DNA from: Edaphobacter sp.
GTDB lineage: Bacteria > Acidobacteriota > Terriglobia > Terriglobales > Acidobacteriaceae
Assembly: GCF_028283685.1 (NCBI RefSeq)
Contig: NZ_JAPWKF010000001.1
Location: 744,001-808,000, forward strand
DNA length: 64,000 nt
Reading direction: 5' to 3'
Shown here: positions 17,532 through 26,554 of the stretch, piece by piece
Layout of the letters: the number at the start of each line of letters is the position of its first letter
How positions within the stretch are numbered: position 1 is the stretch's first letter
Position numbers and translations under genes: made by a program
Notes under the pieces: model-generated
Told to the model about the DNA's origin: nothing
What the model saw: only the letters and a program-made list of their open reading frames with translations
Database searches by the model: none

Positions 17532-18422
17532 ATGCACTCTTCGAAGCAAAATTCGTTCACAAAGAGAATGCCCTATGGAGCGGGCGTTGGATTGAAGGCT
17601 GAGCATTACGCTCGCATCCTGGAAGAACGTCCGATGATGGGCTTCTTCGAGGTGCACGCTGAAAACTACATGGGACCTGGTGGACCTCCACACCGATATC
17701 TATCAGAGATTTGCAGATACTACCCTCTGTCGATTCATGGTGTAGGCTTGTCGATTGGCGCCGATAGCCCGCTTGATTTACAGCATCTGAAGCGACTGAA
17801 AGCCCTGGTTGACCGCTACCAGCCTGCACTCTTTTCTGAGCATCTGGCATGGTCCTCTCACAACGCAGGCTTCTTCAACGATCTTCTTCCCGTCCCATAC
17901 ACGAACGAGACGCTCTCCCGAGTCGTCGAGCATATCGATGAAGTGCAGGAGGCGCTGGGGCGGCGGATGCTTCTCGAAAATCCTTCCACATATCTTGCCT
18001 TCGAAGAAAGCACTTATGCGGAGACAGACTTTATAGCTGAAGTGGCAAAGCGATCAGGGTGTGGGCTGTTGCTGGACATCAACAATGTCTTTGTTGCCTG
18101 CACCAATCAACAATGGAACACGGCGAAGTACCTCAAAGAATATCCGCTGCATTCGGTGGAGGAGATTCACCTTGCTGGTCATGCCGATGAGCTGGATGAG
18201 TTCGGCCGTCCGCTTCTAATCGATTCGCATGATCGTCCTGTCGACGAAACTGTCTGGCAGTTATACGAATTAGCCGTTGCAAAGATCGGCCACGTGCCCA
18301 CGTTGATCGAGTGGGACACGGAACTTCCGGATTGGCCCGTCCTACAGCGCGAAGCCAGACGCGCCGAAGAGATCCTGTTTTCACATGCGGCCGAAGGAGC
18401 GTTTTGTGACCTCATTGCATGA
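17532..18422 (+). CDS. bufB: bufferin maturase, DUF692 multinuclear non-heme iron oxidase (MNIO)
   Basis: 296 residues, a TIM-barrel MNIO of the MbnB/BufB type. Conserved metal-site motifs are all seen: EVHAENYM, SIHGVGLSIG, FSEHLAWS, LLENPS, LLLDINNVFV, EIHLAGH and LIEWDTELP. The family uses two or three irons to oxidise cysteine residues of a precursor peptide into heterocycles. No signal peptide, so modification occurs in the cytoplasm before the precursor is exported. ATG 17532 with AAAGG close upstream. BufC overlaps its end, indicating coupled translation. Confidence 0.93.
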   Translation: MHSSKQNSFTKRMPYGAGVGLKAEHYARILEERPMMGFFEVHAENYMGPGGPPHRYLSEICRYYPLSIHGVGLSIGADSPLDLQHLKRLKALVDRYQPALFSEHLAWSSHNAGFFNDLLPVPYTNETLSRVVEHIDEVQEALGRRMLLENPSTYLAFEESTYAETDFIAEVAKRSGCGLLLDINNVFVACTNQQWNTAKYLKEYPLHSVEEIHLAGHADELDEFGRPLLIDSHDRPVDETVWQLYELAVAKIGHVPTLIEWDTELPDWPVLQREARRAEEILFSHAAEGAFCDLIA

Positions 18423-19215
18423 ACGTCAATATGAGTTCGCGGCGGCCCTCCTCGACCCCACCGCGAGTATTCCTTCTGGACTGGTCGGCCCGGATGGCAG
18501 ACCAAGTGTGCGGCGTTTTGGCGTGTATCGTAACAACGTAATTGTCGGCCTTGTAGATGCTTTGCGCGGCACCTATCCTGCAGTCTGCCGCCTTGTTGGA
18601 GAAGAATTTTTTCTCGCCATGGCCAGAATGTATGCCACACAGCATCCGCCGGAGAGCCCCGTCCTGATCTCGTATGGCGCCTCCTTTGCAGGCTTTCTCG
18701 AGCGCTTCGAGCCAGTGAAGGATCTACCGTATCTTCCCGATGTTGCAAGGATGGAGTATGCATGGGTTGAGTCGTATCACGCAGAGGAGTCCGAGCCTCT
18801 TGCTGTCAGTACGCTCGAGACCATAGCGCCAGAGGACCTGCCTGGGCTGCGATTTCACTTTCATCCCTCTACTCGTCTGGTCTCTTCGAAATATCCTGCG
18901 CTGACGATATGGCGTATGAATCTGGGAGATATCGAACCCGCAGAGATTGCCCTTGCGGACAGCGAGGCAGAAGAAGTTCTGATCGTGCGTCCGCGGTCGC
19001 ACGTAGAGGTGCGAGGTCTGCTCCATAGCCATGCACTCTGGATCCAACAGCTAATACGCGGTGAGACTGTTCTTTCTGCGACAGCGAGCGTGCTTGAGTG
19101 CATCTCCGACTTCGATCCTGCCGCCGCACTTGTGCTTCTCATGGAGTCAAACGCAGTCAAAGGCCTTCAACTCGATCCGACAAACCACCTTGGGAGACAG
19201 AATGATGCACGCTGA
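18406..19215 (+). CDS. bufC: DUF2063 bufferin partner protein (BufC/HvfC-like)
   Basis: About 269 residues. The N-terminal DUF2063 domain is plain (HERQYEFAAALLDP, then RRFGVYRNNVIVGLVDALRGTYPAVCRLVGEEFF in two conserved helices, listed here as RRFGVYRNN and TYPAVCRLVGEEFF) with a C-terminal beta-rich domain. Partner of MNIO enzymes, thought to present the precursor peptide. GTG 18406 is preferred: AAGGAG sits 6 bases upstream and the product then begins like family members; the ATG at 18385 has no ribosome site. It overlaps bufB by 17 bases. Confidence 0.9.
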   Translation: MTSLHERQYEFAAALLDPTASIPSGLVGPDGRPSVRRFGVYRNNVIVGLVDALRGTYPAVCRLVGEEFFLAMARMYATQHPPESPVLISYGASFAGFLERFEPVKDLPYLPDVARMEYAWVESYHAEESEPLAVSTLETIAPEDLPGLRFHFHPSTRLVSSKYPALTIWRMNLGDIEPAEIALADSEAEEVLIVRPRSHVEVRGLLHSHALWIQQLIRGETVLSATASVLECISDFDPAAALVLLMESNAVKGLQLDPTNHLGRQNDAR

Positions 19216-19756
19216 GATGAAAGACGGATCGTCGAAGCCGCTAGCTCTTCTCTGTGCAATAGAGGGCAGCTTGCGTTCCCTGGGACATACGCTGGCGCCT
19301 CCTGTCCTGCGAGTTGCACTTGCGCTCCCGTTTTTTCGTTCGGGCAAAACCCGATGGGATGGATTCCCTCATCTTGCATTTGCTACCCCCTTTCTCTTCG
19401 AAGATGTCTTCAAGTTGCACCTGTTGGGTCATGCATTCAGCCTTCCCTCACCTGTGGTGACAGCCTATGTTGTTGCCGTCGCCGAGATTGTTTTGCCGAC
19501 GCTGCTTGTCCTCGGACTGGCCACTCGCCAAGCCGCTCTCGGACTACTGATCATGACGGGCGTGATTCAACTGGTCGCACCCGATGGCTGGGCCAATTTC
19601 CACCTCTACTGGGCCGCCATCGCACTGGCGATTCTGGCCCTGGGCCCTGGCAAGCTTTCTTTAGACTTTGCAATGCAAGTCGCGGCACGAAATCGCAGGC
19701 AATTATCTATTACAGAGAAAGACCAACCCGTGGTTTCATGGAAACAGCAGCAGTGA
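19202..19756 (+). CDS. DoxX family membrane protein of the bufferin operon
   Basis: 184 residues, four membrane segments after a 35-residue cytoplasmic start. The DoxX pattern is visible: LRVALALPFFRSGKTRWDGF, a helix around VVTAYVVAVAEIVLPTLLVLG, then ALGLLIMTGVIQL and LYWAAIALAILALGPG. ATG 19202 overlaps the bufC stop and has GGGAG 5 bases upstream. DoxX proteins are regular members of bufferin operons (gigD in Caulobacter as I recall); they may serve redox steps at the membrane. Exact role unknown. Confidence 0.85.
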   Translation: MMHAEMKDGSSKPLALLCAIEGSLRSLGHTLAPPVLRVALALPFFRSGKTRWDGFPHLAFATPFLFEDVFKLHLLGHAFSLPSPVVTAYVVAVAEIVLPTLLVLGLATRQAALGLLIMTGVIQLVAPDGWANFHLYWAAIALAILALGPGKLSLDFAMQVAARNRRQLSITEKDQPVVSWKQQQ

Positions 19757-19766
19757 GCGCGTGCGA

Positions 19767-20399
19767 ATGACCTCTCCTAAATCAGATCGGATGCAGATTG
19801 TGCCGCGACTGGAGTCCTCTTCCGGAAGCGCAGAGAATGCCGCCTACCCGGAGGCACGCGATCTGGACTGGAGCATTCTGATGGCACGCGCTCAGGATGG
19901 TGACACCGAAGCATATCGCCGCCTGCTTGAGCAGATCACGCCCTATCTTCGCCACCTCGCATCCAAACGGCACCGCGACCCTCGCGACATAGAAGACTCT
20001 GTTCAAGACATTCTGTTGACCGTCCACGTAATCCGGCAAACGTACGACCCTTCTCGCCCCTTTGGTCCCTGGCTGGTGGCGATTGCCAACCGCCGCATCT
20101 TTGATCGCCTTCGCCGAAGGATCCGCGAGATTCATCGGGAGGAGGCATTTGAGCCAGATCAGCACATCCACTCCAAGGGTCCATCCGAGATCAATGCACT
20201 GGCAGACCGCAAACTCCTGGAGGATGCTATCCAGAATCTACCTCCGACACAGCAGACGGCGGTCCGAATGCTTAAGCTGGAGGAGATGTCCCTGAAAGAA
20301 GCCTCAGCGCGGAGCGGCCTCTCCACAACCTCGCTTAAAGTTGCGACACATCGTGCGATGAAGGGTTTACGTAAAATTCTTGGCGGAGGGGGAGAGTGA
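19767..20399 (+). CDS. sigF: ECF sigma factor, SigF-like
   Basis: 210 residues. Region 2 runs from DWSILMARAQDGDTEAYRRLL to RPFGPWLVAIANRRIFDRLRR (DIEDSVQDILLTVH being the core-binding part) and region 4 from LPPTQQTAVRMLKLEEMSL to TTSLKVATHRAMKGLR. Starts only 10 bases after the DoxX stop; ATG 19767 is chosen, with GTG 19761 possible and the ribosome site weak. The next gene encodes its presumed membrane anti-sigma. It probably recognises the GTAACT-N16-CGAA site before the precursor gene, making the whole operon autoregulated. The symbol reflects resemblance to Caulobacter SigF. Confidence 0.85.
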   Translation: MTSPKSDRMQIVPRLESSSGSAENAAYPEARDLDWSILMARAQDGDTEAYRRLLEQITPYLRHLASKRHRDPRDIEDSVQDILLTVHVIRQTYDPSRPFGPWLVAIANRRIFDRLRRRIREIHREEAFEPDQHIHSKGPSEINALADRKLLEDAIQNLPPTQQTAVRMLKLEEMSLKEASARSGLSTTSLKVATHRAMKGLRKILGGGGE

Positions 20400-20401
20400 C
20401 G

Positions 20402-21043
20402 ATGCGGACCTCTGACCTGATTTCCTCTTTGACAAATAATGTGACGCCCGTGAAGCGTCTGCGCTCGCCCTGGGTGCGTGCCAGCCGTTGGCTCTTGCTG
20501 GCCTCGGTCGTCTTGGGCCTCTTGACTGTCATGCAGGGTGTTCGTCCAAACTTTATGGAGAAGATGCAGCAGCCCTCCTTCTTCATTGGAATGCTTGCAT
20601 CGTTACTGACCGGAGTATTCGCTACCATTGCGACGTTCATGGTCAGCCTTCCTGACCGCTCCAGGCGTTGGCTGCTGCTCCCACTCCCGACGCTTCTGCT
20701 CTGGGTCGCAAATATCGGCTACCAATGCCTGGAAGGGTGGGTTCCCGTCCGTCATGGCGACGTTTCGCTTGGCATTGCTACCAGTTGCCTGGCCACGTTA
20801 GTTCTTACCAGCCTGCCGCTATCGCTCGCAATGTTTGCGATGCTCCGCTACTCGGCCGCTTTCCGGCCGATGCCGGTCATCCTGATGGCAAGCCTTGCGG
20901 TCTCTGCGCTCACTGCGAACGCACTCTCGATGTTTCATCCTATGGATGCGACCGTCATGATCCTGGGATGGAATCTCGGAGTCGCTCTGATCTTTGCTCT
21001 CCTGGCAATGCTCTTTGGTCGAAGAGCCATTCAGCTGGAGTGA
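20402..21043 (+). CDS. nrsF: NrsF/DUF1109 membrane anti-sigma factor
   Basis: 213 residues with six predicted membrane helices after a short cytoplasmic start (MRTSDLISSLTNNVTPVKRL), the layout of DUF1109/NrsF proteins that hold SigF-type sigma factors inactive at the membrane. Two cysteines (in NIGYQCLEG and SCLATL) lie where NrsF proteins are thought to sense metals or redox stress. ATG 20402 with GGAG 7 bases upstream, 3 bp after the sigma stop. Last gene of the bufferin operon. Confidence 0.88.
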   Translation: MRTSDLISSLTNNVTPVKRLRSPWVRASRWLLLASVVLGLLTVMQGVRPNFMEKMQQPSFFIGMLASLLTGVFATIATFMVSLPDRSRRWLLLPLPTLLLWVANIGYQCLEGWVPVRHGDVSLGIATSCLATLVLTSLPLSLAMFAMLRYSAAFRPMPVILMASLAVSALTANALSMFHPMDATVMILGWNLGVALIFALLAMLFGRRAIQLE

Positions 21044-21183
21044 TCGCGCCAGGCGCAGCCCAATAATATTTCCTTCGTAAGCCAACAGCGAATTGCGTGT
21101 CCGCACGCGCTGATTGCTTTCGTGCGCTCAAAATCTGAGGCGGCAGCGGACACCGCACTCCGTACCTCCCAAAGGAGTACAAA

Positions 21184-21495
21184 ATGTCGATCGTTGCAGG
21201 TGTCATTTCTTTCAAAGCAAAGCCAAATCGCGGCTCCGAACTCGCTAACCTAATCGCCGCTGCCCTGCCTCACGTGCAGGAAGAGCCGGGTACGCCGCTT
21301 TGGCTGGTACTTCGCTCCAATGCTGATCCGGAAACTGTCTTTCTGGTTGATCTATTTCAAAACGCGGAGAGCCGTTCGGCACATATGACTGGAGATGCGG
21401 CAAAGCTCATCTTTGCTACAGCTCCCGAACTTCTTGCTGAAGAGCCTGTCATGCATCCTTCCGACCTGATTGCGGCCAAGGGATTCATGTCGTAG
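21184..21495 (+). CDS. antibiotic biosynthesis monooxygenase (ABM) domain protein
   Basis: 103 residues, one ferredoxin-like ABM domain: IVAGVISFKAKPNRGSELANLI, VQEEPGTPLWLVLRSNADPETVFLVDLFQN. Such small proteins act as quinol monooxygenases or polyketide oxygenases, often without cofactor, but many are uncharacterised. AAAGGAG lies 6 bases before the ATG. It follows the anti-sigma gene by 140 bp and precedes an SDR by 169 bp; hairpins downstream suggest it can end its own transcript. Confidence 0.8.
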   Translation: MSIVAGVISFKAKPNRGSELANLIAAALPHVQEEPGTPLWLVLRSNADPETVFLVDLFQNAESRSAHMTGDAAKLIFATAPELLAEEPVMHPSDLIAAKGFMS

Positions 21496-21520
21496 CCATA
21501 CGAACGTCATGCGGACCGAA

Positions 21521-21629
21521 TAGGAGGACGAAAATCCACCCCTCTCCTCCTAGAAACCGCCTCGCCTAGGCTCGCAACTTTCAACCATGCACTTGTCTCA
21601 CACAACAGGCCTGCCAGCCTGGTAGGCCT
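21521..21629 (+). terminator. two hairpins after the ABM gene
   Basis: TAGGAGGA (21521-21528) pairs with TCCTCCTA (21545-21552), and AGGCCTGCCA (21607-21616) pairs with TGGTAGGCCT (21620-21629) with one G-U. Neither has a long U-tract, so they may terminate weakly or shape the leader of the next gene. Confidence 0.35.
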
Positions 21630-21664
21630 CGCACGTCCCAAAATGCTACGGAGGAATTGAGCTC

Positions 21665-22393
21665 ATGGGTCTATTAGAAGGAAAAGTCGCAATCGTTACT
21701 GGTGCCGGACGAGGCATTGGCGCCGCTGAAGCCCGTCTATTTTCGGAGGAAGGTGCCCTTGTACTCGCAACCGATATTCAGTTTCGTTCGAACCTGCAGG
21801 AGATCGATACTGCAAGCAGCTTGCTGATGATGCATCACGACGTGTCCGAGTCCGAGTCGTGGAAGATCGTCGTCGACATCGCCTGTTCTCACTTCGGAAA
21901 GATCGACATCCTGGTCAACAATGCGGCGATCGCCCGATACGGCACACTCTTCGACCAGTCGCAGCAGGATTTGGAAAACCACTTCCGTGTCAATCAGCTT
22001 GGCACTTTTCTCGGCATGAAAGCGGTGGTTCCCAGTCTTGCAAAGACCAAGGGATGTATCGTCAACACCTCCTCCATCGCAGCGCTTCGAGCGACCCCCG
22101 GTGTGTTTGGCTATGCCGGCAGCAAATGGGCCGTTCGCGGAATGAGCAAGAACGCTGCGGTGGAACTTGCACCATTGGGTATTCGCGTGAACACCGTTCT
22201 GCCGGGCATGATCGATACGCAGATGATGCGCGATGCCGGTGAGGAGGCCGCCGCGCAATACGAACAGCTTGTTCCCTGTGGTCGTATCGGCACTCCAGAA
22301 GAGGTCGCTCGCGTCGTCGCCTTTCTTGTCAGCGACCGGGCCAGCTACATCACAGGAGCCGAGTTCAAGATCGACGGCGGCCTGTACACCTGA
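21665..22393 (+). CDS. short-chain dehydrogenase/reductase (SDR)
   Basis: 242 residues, classical SDR length. Nucleotide motif TGAGRGIG at residues 12-19, NNAAIA, catalytic Ser in NTSSIAALRA and the YAGSKWAV Tyr-Lys pair, then LPGMIDTQMM and the C-terminal ITGAEFKIDGG. It resembles 3-alpha(or 20-beta)-hydroxysteroid dehydrogenase and glucose dehydrogenase-like members. GGAGG is 10 bases before ATG 21665. With the neighbouring ABM and alpha/beta hydrolase it may form a small detoxification or ketone-reducing set; the substrate is unknown. Confidence 0.88.
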   Translation: MGLLEGKVAIVTGAGRGIGAAEARLFSEEGALVLATDIQFRSNLQEIDTASSLLMMHHDVSESESWKIVVDIACSHFGKIDILVNNAAIARYGTLFDQSQQDLENHFRVNQLGTFLGMKAVVPSLAKTKGCIVNTSSIAALRATPGVFGYAGSKWAVRGMSKNAAVELAPLGIRVNTVLPGMIDTQMMRDAGEEAAAQYEQLVPCGRIGTPEEVARVVAFLVSDRASYITGAEFKIDGGLYT

Positions 22394-22520
22394 ACCGGCT
22401 TGCAACAGGCGCTCCCTCTCATAACTTTGCCGGACATGTTTGCCGCGTCCGGCAGCACAGCCGCCGCTGACATGCATCGACACGCGTGCCCTCAGCCACC
22501 CCCTCAACAAGGAGATGTTT

Positions 22521-23354
22521 ATGTCGTTTGCCTCATCCATGAAGAAGAGATGGCCCTTGCTCACAGCCATCGCACTCTGCCTGCTCACGTTTGCAGCCAT
22601 GCCTGCACGATCCGCGGCTCAGCTTTCCGCGTCACAAATGGAGACGAAGGGTGCAGCCAGGCGCGCGAAGGCGCGAAACATATTATTGGTACACGGCGCA
22701 TGGTCAGACGGATCCAGCTTTGAAAAGGTGATTCCACTGCTTCAGGACGAGGGGTTCCACGTGGTCTCCGTCCAGATCCCATTGACGTCGTTCTCCGACG
22801 ATGTAGCCACAACGCGAAGGGCCCTGGCCCTGGAAGATGGCCCAGTACTGCTGGTCGGACACTCCTATGGCGGTGCGGTCATTACCGAAGTCGGTAACGA
22901 TCCTAAGGTCGTTGGTTTAGTGTATCTAGCCGCGCTTGCGCCAGAGGTTGGCGAATCGACCTCCTCGCTCCTTAATTCTGTTTCTGCAACGCCACTCTTC
23001 TCCGAGCTCTCGCAAGACGCGCATGGATTCCTGAAGGTATCTGAAAAGGGATACCTCGCAGACTTTGTCGAGGGAATACCTGAGAAGGAGCAGAGGATCC
23101 TGGCCGCAACGCAAGAGCCGACGAACGCAGCATCGCTAGGAGGCACCGTAACGGTAGCGTCGTGGAAAGAAAAGCCTTCCTGGTATATCGTCACCGAAAC
23201 CGATCGCGCAGTCGCTACAGAGCTGCAGCGCTTCATGTCCAAGAGAATCTCAGCCTCCACGATTAGCGTCCGCTCGTGCCATGTGGTGATGTTCTCTCAC
23301 CCGGAGGTAGTGGCATCTGTTGTCACGCTCGCCGCACTCGGATTTCATTGGTAG
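22521..23354 (+). CDS. exported alpha/beta hydrolase
   Basis: 277 residues. ATG 22521 has AAGGAG 6 bases upstream and opens a signal peptide (SSMKKRWPLLTAIALCL, cleavage near RSAAQ). The fold is that of small alpha/beta hydrolases of the EstC/salicylate-esterase type: LLVHGAWSDGSSFEKV, nucleophile Ser in LVGHSYGGAVI, and His in RSCHVVMFSHPEVV near the end. Periplasmic esterase activity is probable. It follows the SDR by 127 bp on the same strand. Confidence 0.85.
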   Translation: MSFASSMKKRWPLLTAIALCLLTFAAMPARSAAQLSASQMETKGAARRAKARNILLVHGAWSDGSSFEKVIPLLQDEGFHVVSVQIPLTSFSDDVATTRRALALEDGPVLLVGHSYGGAVITEVGNDPKVVGLVYLAALAPEVGESTSSLLNSVSATPLFSELSQDAHGFLKVSEKGYLADFVEGIPEKEQRILAATQEPTNAASLGGTVTVASWKEKPSWYIVTETDRAVATELQRFMSKRISASTISVRSCHVVMFSHPEVVASVVTLAALGFHW

Positions 23355-23436
23355 ATGAAAGCGGGATTCTGACGAACCTGAGACTGGTTGGAAGCTACTC
23401 AGAGCACTAGCCCGTCGTATGCAGTCGACTCATTGA

Positions 23437-23483
23437 AAGTTGCGGGAGAGGAAAACCGGAACGACCTCCCTCTCCCGCAACTT
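23437..23483 (+). repeat. perfect 15-bp inverted repeat
   Basis: AAGTTGCGGGAGAGG (23437-23451) and CCTCTCCCGCAACTT (23469-23483) with a 17-base loop, 83 bp after the alpha/beta hydrolase. No U-tract follows. It may be a transcript end or the remains of a mobile element in this decayed stretch. Confidence 0.5.
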
Positions 23484-23669
23484 CTATGGGGAGGGCTTCA
23501 TTTCTTTGCCCAGTCCAATGTCTGTCCGCAGCATTCTGAATTTCAGCCGATTCTCTGAATGAATCCAACCGCGAGAATCCTGTAGATGCCCATACAAGAT
23601 GCTCTCCAGCCATGCAGGCTGCACGAAATAGCGATGCACTCACGACGAGTGCACCGCCTATGCTATCTG

Positions 23670-24199
23670 TCAGAACGTGACCCGGCCACCGAGTTGGATC
23701 AGTCTCGGGAAGCCGAGCGTTCCTGTGACCTGTCCAGCACCGGAGTTGTAAACAGCTGAATTGGTCGAGGTGCTCCAGCTGCCCACGGTGAGGTTGGGCG
23801 TGCTGAACTGCGGTGTGTTGAAGGCATTCAGAGCTTCGGCGCGAAACTCCGCTCGAATGCGTTCCTTGATATGGAACTGCTTGTTAAGCGAGAGGTCGAA
23901 GTTGGCATAACCCGGCCCCTGGCAGCCTACAGCGCGCGGAGCTGTTCCGAACGGCAGGCTGCCGCCCACCGTCGGAGGAGGCGTAATGCTGAAGGCCTTC
24001 GGGTTGAAGTATTGCGATAGCCGATCCTGCGGCCTTCCGCTCCTGCAGGGATTCATCCCAGCAATCAGGGATGGCCGCTGTGTACTGTTGCCGTAGGAGG
24101 TAATGTTGTTCGTCTGTACGATCGCGAGAGGGCTCCCGTTTTGAATGATCGTGACGTCGTTGAAGTTCCACCCGCCAACCAGAAGGTCGAGCCAGTGGT
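23670..24199 (-). pseudogene. TonB-dependent receptor C-terminal fragment
   Basis: The frame reads as the last 170 residues of an Oar-like receptor barrel: LDLLVGGWNFNDVTIIQNGSP in two halves, YFNPKAFS, PGYANFDLSLNKQFHI, RAEFRAEALNAFNTPQF, and a terminal Phe in LGGRVTF. The signal peptide, plug and most of the barrel are absent. It stops abruptly near 24195, where it meets a DUF1624 gene fragment in the opposite orientation. Remnant of a much larger gene. Confidence 0.85.
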
Positions 24200-25204
24200 T
24201 CTTACTCGCTGGATGAAGCATCTTTGCGCACCAACCTTCATTCTTCTTGCAGGCACATCGGCATGGCTTCAGCATGATCGGGGCAAGTCCACACCAGGCC
24301 TCTCTCTCTTTCTACTGACTCGCGGCCTCTGGCTGATCTTTCTCGAGGCCACGGTCATCAGCTTTGGATGGACGTTCTCCATTCCCTATCTGATCTTCTT
24401 CCAGGTGATGTGGGCCATCGGCTGCGCGATGATTGCCTTTGCTGCTCTTGTGTGGCTCCCGCGCGTCGCCGTGCTGGTCATGGGGTTGGCCATCGTCGTG
24501 GGACACAACCTTCTTGACCGCGTTCCGCCTGGCATCTTCGGCCATCTCCCCACGCTATGGGCCGTGTTGCATATGGGCGGACAGTAGCCGCAGAGTAACT
24601 CGCCCGTGCTGCTGACGACCGGGCAGGCGTGATGGCTCTCGGTTACGGCATGGGCCCGCTCTTTGTCTCTCGCGAGCGCAGCCGACTCTTCCTCGTGATC
24701 GGTGCGTCTCTTTTGGCGTTGTTCTTTGCGCTCCGATCTCTGAATGTCTACGGCGACCCGCACCCCTGGGCGATGGGTGCGACGCCAGGGCAGACGGTCA
24801 TGCACTTCTTCAACGTGCAGAAATACCCGCCCTCCCTGCTCTACCTCACTGTCACCCTCGGCATCGCCTGTCTGCTCGCCACGCTGTTCGATCGCTGGCG
24901 CGGTCGTCTCACCGACGTTCTTCGCGTATTCGGCTCCGTTCCGCTCTTTGCCTACGTCTTGCATATCTATCTTCTCCATGCGGCGAATGTAGCGCTGCTC
25001 GTGCTTACCCACCGCCCGACTCTCGGTACCTTCGACCAGACGCGCACCGCCTTTCTCGAACCGGAAAAGCTCGCTGGTTCGGGTTTTCCGTTGCCGGTCA
25101 TCTTTGCGGTGTGGTTAGGCGTTCTGCTCCTGCTCTATCCGCTATGCCGTTGGAGGGCATCTCTCAAATCCAGGAACCACTCCTGGTGGCTGTCCTATCT
25201 CTGA
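24200..25204 (+). pseudogene. broken DUF1624 (heparan-alpha-glucosaminide N-acetyltransferase-like) membrane protein
   Basis: Two consecutive frames carry pieces of one DUF1624 protein. 24200-24587 has LTRWMKHLCAPTFILLAGTSA and LLTRGLWLIFLEATVIS; 24629-25204 has VMALGYGMGPLF, HFFNVQKYPPSLLYLT and PLFAYVLHIYLLHAANV. The N-terminal helix with the usual DxxRG motif is missing, cut at the TonB receptor junction, and stops in all relevant frames at 24585-24600 separate the halves with about 25 residues lost. Not functional as it stands. Confidence 0.8.
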
Positions 25205-25880
25205 GCGTCTGTATGGAGGGATTCTTATCCCACATGGAAGCGAATCACTTTACTCGGCGGATTTTGCGGTCACACAGGAGGAGATGGAAGTGATCGAAGG
25301 TCCTTCGATCTGTATGGGAGTTCTCTCTGAAAGGAAGCCCGATCATCTGCAATGAGAGCGTTGTCGATTCGGTTGACAGCTTCAAGGGACAGCGGCGATC
25401 TCAACATCTTTAGCCGCCGCAGCAACTTTGATTGTTCGCAGCCTTCCATTCCGCTGTCGCAGTGCCAACCAGAATGAGTTCCATGGAAACGATGCACAAG
25501 AGCATCCTGAATAGACGAGAATCGAACATGCACATTCCTCCTTGATCGCGAAACAAATCGAGTGACAAGAACAATCAATTGCGTGCGGAATGTCAGTCGT
25601 GCAAAGTCATTGAATGCTTACAAACGGCGTATTGGCGATTTATTTGCATGCTCCCGGAATAGTTCTTAGCGACATGCATGTACCTCGCGGAGATCAGTTG
25701 CAACTCCTCTCTAAAAAGAAGCTGCGTCCGAACTGACCGGCCACACAGAAGCAACCAGCCGTTTTTAGCGGTAGGTCCATCTCCACGCGTATTGCACTTG
25801 CGACATCCTGCGGTAGCTACGAATCAGCGCCGGGACGTGACAACAGGGCGAGGTAACGGAGGCGAAGATCTCTAGCACCA
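25205..25880. other. 680-bp gap, decayed DNA
   Basis: No convincing gene. A minus-strand open frame at 25270-25578 has no ribosome site, no similarity and an odd composition. It lies between the broken DUF1624 gene and a recombinase fragment, consistent with a degraded island end. Confidence 0.4.
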
Positions 25881-25883
25881 AAC

Positions 25884-26141
25884 CTTTGGCAGCACGATGC
25901 AAAGCATGGCTCCATGAAGGACGTGCAGGCACACTTGCGTCACGCCAGCATCACGACCACGGGGAATATCTACGTGCAGGAGATTCCGGAGACAGTTCGG
26001 GCTGCCGTCAACGCCACAACGAACGAGATTCTAGGACTGGAGAATGAACGGAAAAGACAGGAATCTCAAAAGCACAGAAACAAAATATCCCGCATTGTTC
26101 CTCAATTGAGACTACCAATGCCGCCTAAATTGTTGGTTTGA
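25884..26141 (+). pseudogene. tyrosine recombinase (phage-type integrase) C-terminal fragment
   Basis: The frame reads HDAKHGSMKDVQAHLRHA and then SITTTGNIYVQEIPETVRAAV in the next part: the last catalytic block of tyrosine recombinases, with the HLRHAS histidine and the nucleophile Tyr in NIYVQ. All upstream catalytic residues and the DNA-binding domains are missing. It ends one base before the 3' end of tRNA-Asn, the classic place for an island integrase. Confidence 0.8.
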
Positions 26142-26142
26142 T

Positions 26143-26217
<75 letters not shown>

Positions 26218-26554
26218 ATGCCGTGCCACACGTCTCAGCAACGTGCTGCGCTGTAATTATTTATAGCAAAGGATGGCCTCTGGGTCAAAATCCTGACATG
26301 CGGGTCATGCTGGCAGGCGAGCTGGTGAAGCGTGACTGCCGGATGGCTTTCACTTCAACAACATACAACCCGCTTTAGAGAGGAAGGACTCATAATAGAG
26401 GGGAGCATTCGCCCACTAACTGGAACGCTTCATGAGTCTTGCGATCTGATGCATCTCTCATCGCTGTAAATGCTGGATTGTGATCCAGTCTGATGTTTAT
26501 CCGTAAGTGTCCCGCGGCCATCGAGAGATGCCCTGGACAAGGAGCTACTCACCG
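26218..26554. other. gap between tRNA-Asn and the GH95 gene
   Basis: About 340 bases with no gene. It must hold the tRNA promoter on the minus strand and the GH95 promoter on the plus strand; I cannot pick out either with confidence. Confidence 0.4.

Noticed and set aside
25270-25578. Minus-strand open frame of 102 codons in the gap left of the integrase fragment
   Set aside because: No ribosome site, no similarity to any family, Arg/Ser/His-rich; decayed DNA is more likely.
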